From Paradevosia shaoguanensis (GTDB lineage Bacteria > Pseudomonadota > Alphaproteobacteria > Rhizobiales > Devosiaceae): DNA of 64,000 bases. The stretch lies in NCBI RefSeq assembly GCF_016801025.1, contig NZ_CP068983.1, positions 3,898,501-3,962,500 of the forward strand. Reading direction: 5' to 3'. The first letter of the stretch is position 1, and each line of letters starts with the position of its first letter. Under the pieces are notes generated by a model. It saw only the letters and a program-made list of their open reading frames with translations, was not told the origin of the DNA and searched no databases. A program made the translations under genes and the position numbers. Of this stretch, positions 55,521-64,000 are shown in pieces.

Positions 55521-56474
55521 GTGGTTACCCTGATCGACAATACGGGCGTCGAACGCCCGCGCCACCCCGAAAAGGCCAACCGGCCCGAAACGGTCATGCT
55601 GCGCAAGCCGGACTGGATTCGCGTCCGCGCGCCCGGTTCGCCGGTCTACAACGAAACCAAGCAGATCGTGCGCGAGAACAATCTCGTGACGGTGTGCGAG
55701 GAAGCCGGTTGCCCCAATATCGGGGAGTGCTGGTCCAAGAAGCATGCGACCATGATGATCATGGGCGAGATTTGCACGCGCGCCTGCGCCTTCTGCAACG
55801 TGCGCACCGGCCTGCCGCTGGCGCTCGATCCGCATGAGCCGGAGAACGTGGCCAAGGCCGTGCAGAAGCTCGGGCTCGAGCATGTGGTCATCACCTCGGT
55901 CGATCGTGACGACCTGCCCGATGGCGGTGCGCACCACTTTGCCGACGTGATCTATGCGATCCGCGAGAAGAACCCGACCACGACCATCGAAATCCTGACG
56001 CCGGACTTCCTGCGCAAGGAAGGCGCGCTGGAAGTCGTCGTGAAAGCCAAGCCCGACGTCTTCAACCACAACCTCGAAACCGTGCCGAGCAAGTACCTCA
56101 AGGTGCGGCCGGGTGCGCGGTATTTCCACTCGATCCGGCTGCTGCAGCGGGTCAAGGAACTCGATCCCACCATGTTCACCAAGTCGGGGATCATGGTTGG
56201 CCTTGGCGAGGAGCGCAACGAAGTGCTCCAGCTTATGGATGATCTGCGCAGCGCCGATGTCGATTTCCTGACTATCGGCCAGTACCTGCAGCCGACGCGC
56301 AAGCACCATCCGGTGATCAGCTTTGTCACCCCCGACGAATTCAAGTCCTACGCGACGGTCGCGCAGACCAAGGGCTTCCTGCTGGTGTCGTCGAGCCCAC
56401 TGACTCGGTCTTCACACCATGCCGGCGAGGATTTCGCCAAGCTGCGTGCCGCACGATTGGCCAAGCATGCCTGA
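55521..56474 (+). CDS. lipA: Lipoyl synthase
   Basis: A 317-residue radical-SAM enzyme inserting sulfur into octanoyl-lysine on the E2/lipoyl domains encoded just upstream. The auxiliary cluster motif is [12 protein letters not shown], and the radical-SAM motif is [10 protein letters not shown] (CxxxCxxC). The C-terminal [12 protein letters not shown] holds the serine ligand of the auxiliary cluster. GTG start with AAGAGG upstream. Position after the pdh genes fits its role. Confidence 0.96.
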   Translation: MVTLIDNTGVERPRHPEKANRPETVMLRKPDWIRVRAPGSPVYNETKQIVRENNLVTVCEEAGCPNIGECWSKKHATMMIMGEICTRACAFCNVRTGLPLALDPHEPENVAKAVQKLGLEHVVITSVDRDDLPDGGAHHFADVIYAIREKNPTTTIEILTPDFLRKEGALEVVVKAKPDVFNHNLETVPSKYLKVRPGARYFHSIRLLQRVKELDPTMFTKSGIMVGLGEERNEVLQLMDDLRSADVDFLTIGQYLQPTRKHHPVISFVTPDEFKSYATVAQTKGFLLVSSSPLTRSSHHAGEDFAKLRAARLAKHA

Positions 56475-56910
56475 TCTCTACCTGGAGCGGCACGTTCCGC
56501 ATCTGGCCGACAGGATGTTCGATCTTGTGGCGGACCTGGAGAGCTATCCGCGCTTCATCCCCAATTGCAGCGCCATGATCGTGAAAAAGGATTTTGGCGC
56601 TCCCGGGGACGTTCGCTTCGCAAAGATGACGATCCGGTTCGGGCCGGTGACGCAGGCCTATACGAGCCGAGTGACGCTCGATCTCGAGGCGCGCACGATC
56701 GCGGCCAAGGCGGTAGATGGGCCTTTTGCCTATCTCAACAGCCAGTGGACGCTGGAACCCGAGGGGCAGGGCACGCGTGTGCGCTTCGACATCGACTTCA
56801 AGATTTCCAACCCGCTGATCGCGGCCGTGGCCGAGCCGGCCTTTGCGGCCAAGCAGGAGGAAATCATCAACGCGTTCGTCGAAGAGGCAGATCGCCGGTT
56901 CGGCGAATAG
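56467..56910 (+). CDS. COQ10/RatA-type START-domain protein (ubiquinone-binding)
   Basis: A 147-residue polyketide-cyclase/START-like protein with the COQ10 signature [20 protein letters not shown] and [20 protein letters not shown]. Homologues bind ubiquinone and help respiration; the toxin name RatA from E. coli applies to the same family but is not indicated here. ATG 56467 overlaps the lipA 3' end by eight bases. It ends three bases from the convergent cinA gene. Confidence 0.9.
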   Translation: MPDLYLERHVPHLADRMFDLVADLESYPRFIPNCSAMIVKKDFGAPGDVRFAKMTIRFGPVTQAYTSRVTLDLEARTIAAKAVDGPFAYLNSQWTLEPEGQGTRVRFDIDFKISNPLIAAVAEPAFAAKQEEIINAFVEEADRRFGE

Positions 56911-56913
56911 GCC

Positions 56914-57417
56914 TCAGTGCTCTTCCGGCTTGGCAAGGGTTTCGAGCACCATCTTGAGGGCGGTCTCGACGCTGGCCTGGCGAATGGCCTCGCGGCCGAT
57001 ATCGCCGAAGCGCATTTCCTTGACGTCGGTGCCGTCCTTGGTGGCGACGGCGAAGTAGACCAGGCCGACCGGCTTGCGCTCGGTGCCGCCGCTCGGGCCG
57101 GCTACGCCGGTGATGCTGACGGCAATATCGGTGCGAGCGGTGTTCCGGGCGCCGTCGGCCATTGCGCGGGCCACCGGGGCTGAAACCGCACCGTGATCCT
57201 GGATCATGCGCGCCGGCACGCCGATCATTCGGGACTTGGCGGAGTTGGAATAGGTGACGAAGCCACCGTAAAAAGCTTCGGAAGAGCCGGGAATGGCGGT
57301 GATGGCGCCGGAGAGCAGGCCGCCCGTACAGCTTTCAGCCGTCGCCAGCGTCATCTTGCGGGAAACAAGCGTTTCGATGACCTCTTTGGCGGGGTCAGGC
57401 GCCTGCTTGCCTGCCAT
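56914..57417 (-). CDS. pncC: CinA C-terminal-domain protein, nicotinamide-nucleotide amidase (PncC type)
   Basis: A 167-residue stand-alone CinA amidase domain that converts NMN to nicotinate mononucleotide in the pyridine-nucleotide cycle. Motifs are TAESCTGGLLSGAITAIPGS (nucleophile Ser), FYGGFVTYSNSAKSRM and SITGVAGPSGGTERKPVGLV. The N-terminal molybdopterin-like domain of long CinA proteins is absent. It follows ispDF by one base in an operon. Confidence 0.92.
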   Translation of the reverse strand: MAGKQAPDPAKEVIETLVSRKMTLATAESCTGGLLSGAITAIPGSSEAFYGGFVTYSNSAKSRMIGVPARMIQDHGAVSAPVARAMADGARNTARTDIAVSITGVAGPSGGTERKPVGLVYFAVATKDGTDVKEMRFGDIGREAIRQASVETALKMVLETLAKPEEH

Positions 57418-57418
57418 G

Positions 57419-58612
57419 TCAGTCTATCCGCGGCAGTTCGATACTTGCGCTAGCCATGGCGACAATGCCCTCCTCGCGGCCCGTAAAGCCCAGTCTTTCG
57501 CTGGTCGTGGCCTTGATAGTGACGCGGGATGGCGTGATCGCGCAAGCCGTTGCAATTACCTCCCGCATTGCGGGAACATGCGCCGCGATACGCGGAGATT
57601 CGGCTACGATGGTGGCGTCGAGGTTGACGATACGGCCGCCGCGCACTGCGACCAGCCCCGCTGCATGCTCAAGGAAGATGACCGATGCGGCCCCGCGCCA
57701 TTGCGGATCGCTGGGCGGGAAATGCGTGCCGATGTCGCCTTCGCCCAGCGCGCCATAGATGGCATCGGTGATGGCGTGGAGGGCCACGTCGGCATCCGAA
57801 TGGCCCTTGAGCCTGGCGGTGTGCGGAATCTTGACGCCACCCAGCCATACCGCGTCGCCAGGCTCGAATTCGTGGACGTCGAATCCGGTACCGACGCGAG
57901 TTTCCATGGCTTGAGCTCCTGCGATCATGCGTTCAGCCCGCTCGAAGTCTTCCGGCAGGGTGATCTTGATGTTGTTGGCGTTGCCCGGCGTGATGGCGAC
58001 GCGCAGCCCGGCCCATTCGGCAATGGCGGCATCGTCGGTGAATTCACGGGGCAGGGTGCTGGCGCGCATATGCGCGGAGAGAATCTGCGGGAAGCGGAAA
58101 CCCTGCGGCGTCTGGGCGGCGAAGAGGACGCGCCTGTCTTCGGTCGAGACGACATTGATGCCGTCCGGCGCTTTCTTGATGGTATCGGTGACCGGCATGG
58201 CCGGCAACGCGGCTTCGTGGTCGGCAAGGCCGGCGATGACGCCGTGGACCAGCTTGGCGTCTACAAAGGGGCGCGCGGCGTCCTGAATCAGGACGAGGTC
58301 GGGTCGAATCTTTCCCAGCGCCATGAGGCCCGCAAGGACCGAGGACTGGCGGGTGGCGCCGCCGGTGACGGCGGGCAGGAGGCGGTCATCGGCGAGGCCT
58401 AGGGCGGCGTAGCGCGCGGCGTGATCGGGGTGGATGACCGGGACAACCGCGGAAATCTCTGGAATATCCAGAAGGGCGCGGATGGTGCGCGTCAGCACAG
58501 GGATGCCATGCACCAGGCGATATTGCTTGGGCTCGGTCTCTCCATTAGCGCTGGCACGTTCGCCTTTGCCTGCGGCGACGACGATTGCGGCGATGGAGCG
58601 GGCGCGAGTCAC
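57419..58612 (-). CDS. ispDF: Bifunctional MEP cytidylyltransferase / MECDP synthase
   Basis: A 397-residue fusion performing two steps of the MEP isoprenoid pathway. The IspD half (about 1-230) has AAIVVAAGKGERASANGETE, KQYRLVHGIPVLTRT and LVLIQDAARPFVD. The IspF half (about 236-397) has RVGTGFDVHEFEPGDAVWLG, LKGHSDADVALHAITDAIYG and GDIGTHFPPSDPQWRGA. The fusion is usual in Alphaproteobacteria. GTG start, divergent from dusB. Confidence 0.95.
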   Translation of the reverse strand: MTRARSIAAIVVAAGKGERASANGETEPKQYRLVHGIPVLTRTIRALLDIPEISAVVPVIHPDHAARYAALGLADDRLLPAVTGGATRQSSVLAGLMALGKIRPDLVLIQDAARPFVDAKLVHGVIAGLADHEAALPAMPVTDTIKKAPDGINVVSTEDRRVLFAAQTPQGFRFPQILSAHMRASTLPREFTDDAAIAEWAGLRVAITPGNANNIKITLPEDFERAERMIAGAQAMETRVGTGFDVHEFEPGDAVWLGGVKIPHTARLKGHSDADVALHAITDAIYGALGEGDIGTHFPPSDPQWRGAASVIFLEHAAGLVAVRGGRIVNLDATIVAESPRIAAHVPAMREVIATACAITPSRVTIKATTSERLGFTGREEGIVAMASASIELPRID

Positions 58613-58784
58613 GGACAGCCTTGATTGATTATGACGTTGCAGTGGGTCTAAAGGCCATCACCCGGACCAGCAAGGCCGATTGTGCACCGGCGCTGCGCCT
58701 GCGACGCATAGGGTGTTGCGCAAGCTCGATATTTGATTATTGTTCGGGCATTCCCGTCAAGTTGAGCAATTTGGGGGCAGATTT

Positions 58785-59789
58785 TTGAGTTCGATTGCCC
58801 GTGGGATAAGCATTGGCGACCATGCGCTTCCCAACAAAGCATTTCTTGCCCCGATGGCGGGGATTACCGATCGCCCGTTCCGCACCATAGCCGAGCGCCA
58901 TGGCGCAGGCCTTGTCGTTTCGGAGATGATTGCGAGCTCGGCGCTGGCAGCAGCGCAGAACGACATGGTTCGCCGGCTCAACAAGCGCGAGGGGCGGCTG
59001 CCGCATGTGGTGCAGCTTGCCGGATGCGAGGCGGAGTGGATGCAGCGCGGGGCGGAGATCGCCTGCGATGCCGGCGCCGATATTCTAGATATCAATTTCG
59101 GTTGTCCCGCCAAGCGCGTAACCAATGGCTTTGCCGGCTCGGCGCTGATGCGGGTGCCGGATCAGGCGCTCAAGCTGGTGGAAACGGTGGTTTCGGCGAC
59201 GTCTTTGCCGGTGACGGTCAAGATGCGGCTGGGCTGGGATGATGATTGCCTCAACGCTGCGCAGATCGCGCGCGACGCGGTCAATGCCGGGGTCAAGATG
59301 ATCACGGTGCACGGGCGCACGCGGCAGCAATTCTACAAGGGCACGGCGCGCTGGGAGTTGGTGCGGGCGGTCGTCGAGGCCGTCGATGTGCCGGTGGTGG
59401 TGAATGGCGACGTGGTCGACCTGGCGAGCGCGCGCGAGGCCTTGCAGCAGTCCGGCGCGGCTGCGGTGATGCTGGGGCGCGGAGCGCAGGGGCGGCCGTG
59501 GGTGGTCGGGCAGATCGGGGCGGCGCTGGCGGGCGAACAGGTGCCCGAGGCGCCGGCGGGCGATGAGCTGACCGAACTGATCGCCGTGCACTACGAGGAC
59601 ATGATGTCCGAATACGGCACGCATGTCGGCGTCCGGGCGGCCCGCAAGCACCTGGATTGGTATCTCGAAGCGCTGGGCATCGTGCTCGATAAGCCGACGC
59701 GGCATGGGCTGCTCAATGCGGAGAGCCCCGAGGCAGTTCTGGCGATGATCCCGGAAATCTATTCGGGCAATTGGAGGGAGGCGGCATGA
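58785..59789 (+). CDS. dusB: tRNA-dihydrouridine synthase B (NifR3 family)
   Basis: A 334-residue FMN enzyme reducing uridine in tRNA D-loops. It shows NKAFLAPMAGITDRPFRTIA, VQLAGCEAEWM, ILDINFGCPAKRVTNGFAGS (catalytic Cys), VTVKMRLGWD and ITVHGRTRQQFYKG. The start is uncertain: TTG 58785 after GGGGGCAG gives a normal N-terminus, while an in-frame TTG at 58740 would add 15 residues. It is translationally coupled to ntrB (4-base overlap) in the classical nifR3-ntrB-ntrC arrangement. Confidence 0.92.
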   Translation: MSSIARGISIGDHALPNKAFLAPMAGITDRPFRTIAERHGAGLVVSEMIASSALAAAQNDMVRRLNKREGRLPHVVQLAGCEAEWMQRGAEIACDAGADILDINFGCPAKRVTNGFAGSALMRVPDQALKLVETVVSATSLPVTVKMRLGWDDDCLNAAQIARDAVNAGVKMITVHGRTRQQFYKGTARWELVRAVVEAVDVPVVVNGDVVDLASAREALQQSGAAAVMLGRGAQGRPWVVGQIGAALAGEQVPEAPAGDELTELIAVHYEDMMSEYGTHVGVRAARKHLDWYLEALGIVLDKPTRHGLLNAESPEAVLAMIPEIYSGNWREAA

Positions 59790-60904
59790 GCGGCGAGGCC
59801 ATTGGTATTGCGGCCTCCGTTCTCCAGGCGCTTCCGCAGCCGGTGATCGTCTGCGACACGGACAACACCATAGTGTTCGTGAACTATGCAGCGGAGGCCT
59901 TCTTCGGCGCTTCGCTGAGCGTTCTGGCACGACAGAAACTCAACGATCTCATCGCGTTCGGCTCGCCCATTCTCAATCTGGTCGAGACGGTCAACAGCCG
60001 ACGATCGCCAATGACGGAATATCGCGTTTCGGTCGATTCTTCCCGGTTCGGGGAGGAGCGGATCGTTGATGTCTATGCGAGCCCGATTTCCGATACCGAT
60101 GGTCGCGTCACGCTGCTCTTCCAGGAGCGGACGATGGCCGACAAGATCGACCGGCAACTGGTTTCGCGCGGCGCGGCTCGGTCGGTGACGGGACTGGCCT
60201 CGATGCTGGCCCATGAGATCAAGAACCCGCTTTCCGGCATTCGCGGTGCCGCGCAATTGCTGGAGCAGACGGTTTCGGAAGAGGAAGTGCCGCTGGCGCG
60301 GCTGATCCGCGAGGAAACCGATCGCATCGTCGATCTCATCGATCGCGTCGAGATTTTCGGCGACGACAGGCCGCTGGAGCGGGAGCCGATCAACATCCAC
60401 GTGGTGCTCGATCGGGTGAAGCTGCTTGCGCGGAACGGGGTGGCGCGGGGCATCTCCTTCTCGGAAGAGTACGATCCGTCGCTGCCGCCGGTGTTCGGCA
60501 ACCGGGACCAGCTCATCCAGGTGTTCCTGAACCTCGTCAAGAATGCCTCGGAAGCGCTTGAGCGAACGGCGAAGCCGGAGATTCGGTTCTCGACAGCCTT
60601 CCGGCCGGGCATCCGTATTGCCGTTACGGGAATCGCGGAGCGCATCTCGCTGCCGCTCGAAATCGTCATCGAGGACAACGGGCCGGGGGTGCCCTCGGAC
60701 ATCCTGCCGTTCCTTTTCGATCCGTTCGTGACCACCAAGGCCAATGGCTCTGGGCTTGGGTTGGCGCTTGTTGCCAAGATCGTGGGTGACCATGGCGGGG
60801 TCATCGACTGCGACAGCAGGCCGGGGCGCACGCGGTTCCGCATTCTATTGCCGGTGGCGACGGCCGGCATTCCGTCTGACTTCCAAGAGGCTTTGACCAG
60901 ATGA
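59786..60904 (+). CDS. ntrB: Nitrogen regulation sensor histidine kinase NtrB
   Basis: A 372-residue cytoplasmic kinase/phosphatase of NtrC. The PAS domain (about 10-110) starts [20 protein letters not shown]. The HisKA domain has [20 protein letters not shown] (phospho-His), the N box is [14 protein letters not shown], the G1 box is IEDNGPGVP and the G2 region is [23 protein letters not shown] 59786 follows GGAGGGAGG; a TTG at 59771 would add five residues. Its stop overlaps the ntrC ATG. Confidence 0.95.
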   Translation: MSGEAIGIAASVLQALPQPVIVCDTDNTIVFVNYAAEAFFGASLSVLARQKLNDLIAFGSPILNLVETVNSRRSPMTEYRVSVDSSRFGEERIVDVYASPISDTDGRVTLLFQERTMADKIDRQLVSRGAARSVTGLASMLAHEIKNPLSGIRGAAQLLEQTVSEEEVPLARLIREETDRIVDLIDRVEIFGDDRPLEREPINIHVVLDRVKLLARNGVARGISFSEEYDPSLPPVFGNRDQLIQVFLNLVKNASEALERTAKPEIRFSTAFRPGIRIAVTGIAERISLPLEIVIEDNGPGVPSDILPFLFDPFVTTKANGSGLGLALVAKIVGDHGGVIDCDSRPGRTRFRILLPVATAGIPSDFQEALTR

Positions 60905-62349
60905 GTGGCCACACCGTTCTACTTGCCGATGACGATGCGGCGATCCGTATGGTCCTCAACCAGGCGCTGACGCGCGCGGGCTACGAGGTGCGGCCGACGG
61001 GAAACATGTCCACGATGTGGAACTGGGTCAGTCGCGGGGAAGGTGATCTGCTGATTACCGATGTGCACATGCCGGACGGCAATGCCTTCGACATCATGCC
61101 CAAGATCAAGAAGCTGCGCCCGGACATGCCGATGATCGTGATGAGCGCGCAGAATACGTTCATGACGGCGATCCGGGCGTCCGAGGTCGGGGCTTATGAA
61201 TACCTACCCAAGCCGTTCGATATCACCGAGGTGCTGTCGGTGGTGCAGCGGGCATTGGCAGATGCCAAGAAGCCGGCTCCGCGGGATCGCAATGTCGAGG
61301 ATGCGGGCGATGCCATGCCGCTGGTGGGGCGTTCGCCGGCGATGCAGGACATCTATCGCGCGCTGGCGCGGCTGATGCAGACCGACCTCACGGTGATGGT
61401 GACGGGCGAAAGCGGGACCGGCAAGGAACTGGTGGCGCGGGCGCTGCACGAGTTCGGCAAGCGCCGGAATGGCCCGTTCGTGGCCATCAACATGGCGGCG
61501 ATACCGCGTGACCTCATCGAGGCCGAGCTTTTCGGCCACGAGAAGGGGGCCTTTACCGGCGCGACGGCGCGGTCGTCGGGGCGGTTCGAGCAGGCCGAGG
61601 GCGGCACGCTCTTCCTCGACGAAATCGGCGATATGCCGATGGATGCACAAACGCGGCTGCTGCGTGTGCTGCAGGAAGGCGAGTATACGATGGTGGGCGG
61701 GCGCACCCCGCTCAAGACCAATGTGCGCATCGTGGCGGCGACGCATCGCGACCTCAGCCAGATGATCCGGCAGGGACTGTTCCGCGAGGATCTTTACTAT
61801 CGCCTCAACGTCGTGCCGATCCGGCTGCCGCCGCTGCGGGAGCGCGTTGATGATATCGGCGATCTGGTGTCGCATTTCCTGATGGCGGCGCAGCGCGATG
61901 GCGAGCCGATCAAGACGATCTCGACGGATGCGATCCGCGTGATGCAGGACTATTCGTGGCCGGGCAACGTGCGTGAGCTGGAGAACCTCGTCCGGCGACT
62001 CGTGGCGCTCTATGCCGACGAGAGCATTTCGGCGGAAGTCGTTGAGACGGAACTCAATATCGGCGAGAAGCCGGTGGTTACGGCGGCCACTGGTCCAGTG
62101 GATGTCTCGACTGCGGTCGAGGCGCATGTGGCGCAATTGCTGCGGGAATACGAGCCCAAGCTGCCGCCGGCCGGGCTCTACCAGCGGGTGCTCGACAGGG
62201 TCGAGGCGCCACTGATCGCCATGGCGCTCAATGCGTGCGCGGGCAACCAGATCAAGGCGGCGGAGTTGCTGGGGCTCAATCGCAATACGCTGCGCAAGAA
62301 AATCCGGACGCACAGTATCGAGATCGTGAAGCATTCGCGGCGGAGCTGA
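60901..62349 (+). CDS. ntrC: Nitrogen regulation response regulator NtrC
   Basis: A 482-residue sigma-54-dependent activator. The receiver domain has acidic pocket [12 protein letters not shown] and phospho-Asp in [14 protein letters not shown]. The AAA+ domain has Walker [17 protein letters not shown], the sigma-54-contact loop [14 protein letters not shown] and Walker [12 protein letters not shown]. The Fis-type helix-turn-helix at the end is [20 protein letters not shown]. Phosphorylated by NtrB under nitrogen limitation. Confidence 0.96.
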   Translation: MSGHTVLLADDDAAIRMVLNQALTRAGYEVRPTGNMSTMWNWVSRGEGDLLITDVHMPDGNAFDIMPKIKKLRPDMPMIVMSAQNTFMTAIRASEVGAYEYLPKPFDITEVLSVVQRALADAKKPAPRDRNVEDAGDAMPLVGRSPAMQDIYRALARLMQTDLTVMVTGESGTGKELVARALHEFGKRRNGPFVAINMAAIPRDLIEAELFGHEKGAFTGATARSSGRFEQAEGGTLFLDEIGDMPMDAQTRLLRVLQEGEYTMVGGRTPLKTNVRIVAATHRDLSQMIRQGLFREDLYYRLNVVPIRLPPLRERVDDIGDLVSHFLMAAQRDGEPIKTISTDAIRVMQDYSWPGNVRELENLVRRLVALYADESISAEVVETELNIGEKPVVTAATGPVDVSTAVEAHVAQLLREYEPKLPPAGLYQRVLDRVEAPLIAMALNACAGNQIKAAELLGLNRNTLRKKIRTHSIEIVKHSRRS

Positions 62350-62429
62350 GACCTTCCTGCATCGCGCGCAAGCGGATGGTTAAGCATTTCTGAGTAAGAT
62401 TTACCGGATAAGGCACGAAATATGCGGGC

Positions 62430-62444
62430 AGGAGCCGGGGGCTC
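62430..62444 (+). other. Hairpin in the ntrC-ntrY gap
   Basis: GGAGCC-GGG-GGCTCC is a 6-bp stem in the 206-bp gap. No T-run follows directly. The rest of the gap is AT-richer, with repeated TTGCA/CAATTG motifs (62457-62500) that may include the ntrY promoter; I cannot define hexamers confidently. Confidence 0.3.
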
Positions 62445-62555
62445 CATTGCCTGCGTTGCACTATTGCAACAATTGAGTTGCAGCTTTGCCACAATTGGGT
62501 CAGCCTTAGACGATAACAGGCCGCCGGAATTGGGGGACGCCTAGAGGCGTAGGAT

Positions 62556-64000
62556 ATGGACGACACTCAAGGCACCGGTCCGAGCCAGCCGACGAATCCG
62601 CCCCCGCTGACGAGTGCAGCGCGAAAGGCGCTTTTCTCCGGCGACGGCAGCAAGCAGGCTATCCGGTTCGTCGGCCTTATCGTGGTGACGGCGTCCGTCG
62701 TCATGACCTTGCTTTCGTTCATGAGCCTTTCCGGCGTCACCGGCATCGAGCCGTCGCCCGAGATGTGGGCGGTCATCTGGATCATCAACGGGCTCCTGGT
62801 GCTCGTCGTCGTGGCCCTGGTCATGACCGAGGCGGTATTGTTGCTGCAGGCGCGATCGCGTGCAGAAGCGGGCGCCAAGCTGCAGATCCGCATGGTGACG
62901 ATGTTCGCGCTGCTGACCGCCATTCCGGCGTTCATCGTCGCCATCGTGGCCACGGTCGCCCTCAACCAGGGTCTCGACCAGTGGTTCTCGGAGCGGAACC
63001 GAGCGATGGTGGAGAGCTCGCGCCTCGTGGCGCGCTCATATCTTCTCGAACACGCCCAGGTGCTACGTGACGATATCATCTGGGTGGCCAGCGAACTGGA
63101 GCAGGCGAGGGGAACGTTCGAGACCGACAAGGAGCGCTTCGGGCATATCCTGACGGCCCTGGCGGTTACGCGCTCGCTTCCCTATACGCAGCTGATTTCG
63201 GCCAGCGGCGATACGCTGATGAAGGCGCAGATTACCGCGCAGGGTACGCCACCGAAGTTGCCCGAGGGGATAACCCAGGGGGTGACCGAGGGCGCGCCGA
63301 CGCCGATTGCGCCGGGCAAGACCAACCTCGTCGGCTCGATCGTCAAGCTGCGCGGCTATGACAACATCTATCTCTTCGTAGCACGGCCGGTGGACCCGGA
63401 AGTGCTCGAATATATGAAGCTGACGGACGCGAACGTCACCGAGTACCGGCAATACGCGTCCAACCGGCTGGTGTTCCAGATCACGTTCACGATCATGTAT
63501 GCGGGCCTGGCCGTGGTGCTGCTGCTGGCGGCGCTCTGGATCGGTATCGCGCTAGCCAACCGCTTCGTCGATCCGATCAGGAACCTGATGATCGCGGCCA
63601 ATCGCGTCAGCAAGGGCGATCTCGACGTGCAGGTGCCGGTCGAGGATCGCGGCGACCTTGGCGATTTGTCCAATGGCTTCAATACGATGACGCGCCAGCT
63701 CAAATCGCAGCGTGAAGCGCTCGTCACGGCCAACGAGACCAATGAGAAGCGGCGGCAGTTTACCGAGGCGGTGGTGGAGGGCGTGTCGGCCGGCATTCTC
63801 GGACTCGACCCGGTCGGGAACATCACGCTGGTCAACAGTCGTGCCGGCGAAATGTTCGGCAAGACCGAAATCGAACTCATGGGCGAAAGTGCCAACAAGG
63901 CAATTCCGGCGCTGGCGCCAATCCTTGAGCGTGCGCATTCGGTCAGGCGCGGGCAGGTGCGCGACCAGATACAGATCGGCAACGAGCAGGATCGGCGGAC
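62556..64000 (+). CDS. ntrY: Nitrogen regulation sensor histidine kinase NtrY, 3' end outside the window
   Basis: The first ~481 residues of a membrane sensor kinase. A Pro-rich cytoplasmic N-terminus leads to transmembrane helices near residues 35-58 (FVGLIVVTASVVMTLLSFMS), 68-92 and 110-135, and a periplasmic sensing region. A further helix at about 310-332 (TIMYAGLAVVLLLAALWIGI) is followed by a HAMP domain (NRFVDPIRNLMIAANRVSKG) and the start of a PAS domain (VVEGVSAGILGLDPVGNITL). The HisKA and ATPase domains lie beyond the window. ATG 62556 follows AGAGGCGTAGG. Position after ntrC and the topology identify NtrY. Confidence 0.93.
   Translation, partial: MDDTQGTGPSQPTNPPPLTSAARKALFSGDGSKQAIRFVGLIVVTASVVMTLLSFMSLSGVTGIEPSPEMWAVIWIINGLLVLVVVALVMTEAVLLLQARSRAEAGAKLQIRMVTMFALLTAIPAFIVAIVATVALNQGLDQWFSERNRAMVESSRLVARSYLLEHAQVLRDDIIWVASELEQARGTFETDKERFGHILTALAVTRSLPYTQLISASGDTLMKAQITAQGTPPKLPEGITQGVTEGAPTPIAPGKTNLVGSIVKLRGYDNIYLFVARPVDPEVLEYMKLTDANVTEYRQYASNRLVFQITFTIMYAGLAVVLLLAALWIGIALANRFVDPIRNLMIAANRVSKGDLDVQVPVEDRGDLGDLSNGFNTMTRQLKSQREALVTANETNEKRRQFTEAVVEGVSAGILGLDPVGNITLVNSRAGEMFGKTEIELMGESANKAIPALAPILERAHSVRRGQVRDQIQIGNEQDRR

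Noticed and set aside
62470-62510. Possible sigma-54 promoter before ntrY (reverse TGGCA...GCAA)
   Set aside because: The GG and GC elements are only seven bases apart, not the required ten, and they point away from ntrY.

Overview
The window is a dense, high-GC chromosomal segment from an alphaproteobacterium, most likely of the order Hyphomicrobiales (Rhizobiales) and plausibly Devosia or a close relative. The order-level call rests on several signatures: a complete 14-gene nuo operon with a long NuoE tail, followed by birA and rnj; a DUF4169 gene; an eno-ftsB-pdhA-pdhB-pdhC-lpd-lipA-coq10 series with a lipoyl domain fused to E1-beta; fused ispDF; and dusB(nifR3)-ntrB-ntrC-ntrY. The genus-level call is inference. 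No rRNA operon, insertion sequence, prophage or CRISPR array is visible. This is core chromosome with a few short accessory or intergenic islands.

Layout. 1-1.8 kb: 3' part of pyrG with a strong terminator, then a DUF4169 gene. 2.2-17.4 kb: nuoA to nuoN (respiratory complex I) with one extra small membrane-protein gene between nuoF and nuoG. 17.4-20.9 kb: birA, RNase J, DUF1467 and a methyltransferase. 20.9-21.7 kb: gap with a candidate small RNA. 21.7-25.1 kb: proS and the lolCD lipoprotein exporter. 25.1-25.6 kb: gap holding a palindromic repeat and a 33-residue membrane-protein gene under a textbook LexA-controlled promoter. 25.6-29.1 kb: dnaE. 29.1-29.8 kb: repeat-rich gap. 29.8-31.8 kb: two LysE-type exporters flanking a GNAT acetyltransferase. 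31.8-38.8 kb: coaD, two cyclophilins, queA, an exoD-like gene, tgt, pgi and map. 38.8 kb: tRNA-Lys(TTT). 39-43.5 kb: a SPOR-like envelope protein diverging from glmU-glmS-DUF2237. 43.5-46.6 kb: VOC protein, M81 (MlrC) peptidase, another palindromic repeat and a HAD hydrolase. 46.7-56.9 kb: eno, ftsB, the pyruvate dehydrogenase operon with an inserted SGNH hydrolase, a GlsB-like protein, lipA and a COQ10-like protein. 56.9-58.6 kb: cinA and ispDF on the minus strand. 58.8-64 kb: dusB-ntrB-ntrC and the 5' part of ntrY.

How it fits together. The window is dominated by central energy metabolism (glycolysis through Pgi and Eno, pyruvate dehydrogenase with lipoate synthesis, NADH oxidation by complex I), envelope precursor supply (GlmS, GlmU, IspDF), lipoprotein export, tRNA modification (QueA, Tgt, DusB) and nitrogen regulation (NtrBC, NtrY).

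The most interesting observation is the tiny gene at 25451-25552. Its promoter has the alphaproteobacterial SOS operator (GAAC-N7-GAAC) placed exactly between its -35 and -10 elements. It encodes a single-pass membrane microprotein and sits just upstream of the replicative DNA polymerase gene. This resembles the logic of Caulobacter SidA, an SOS-induced microprotein that blocks cell division, although homology is not claimed.
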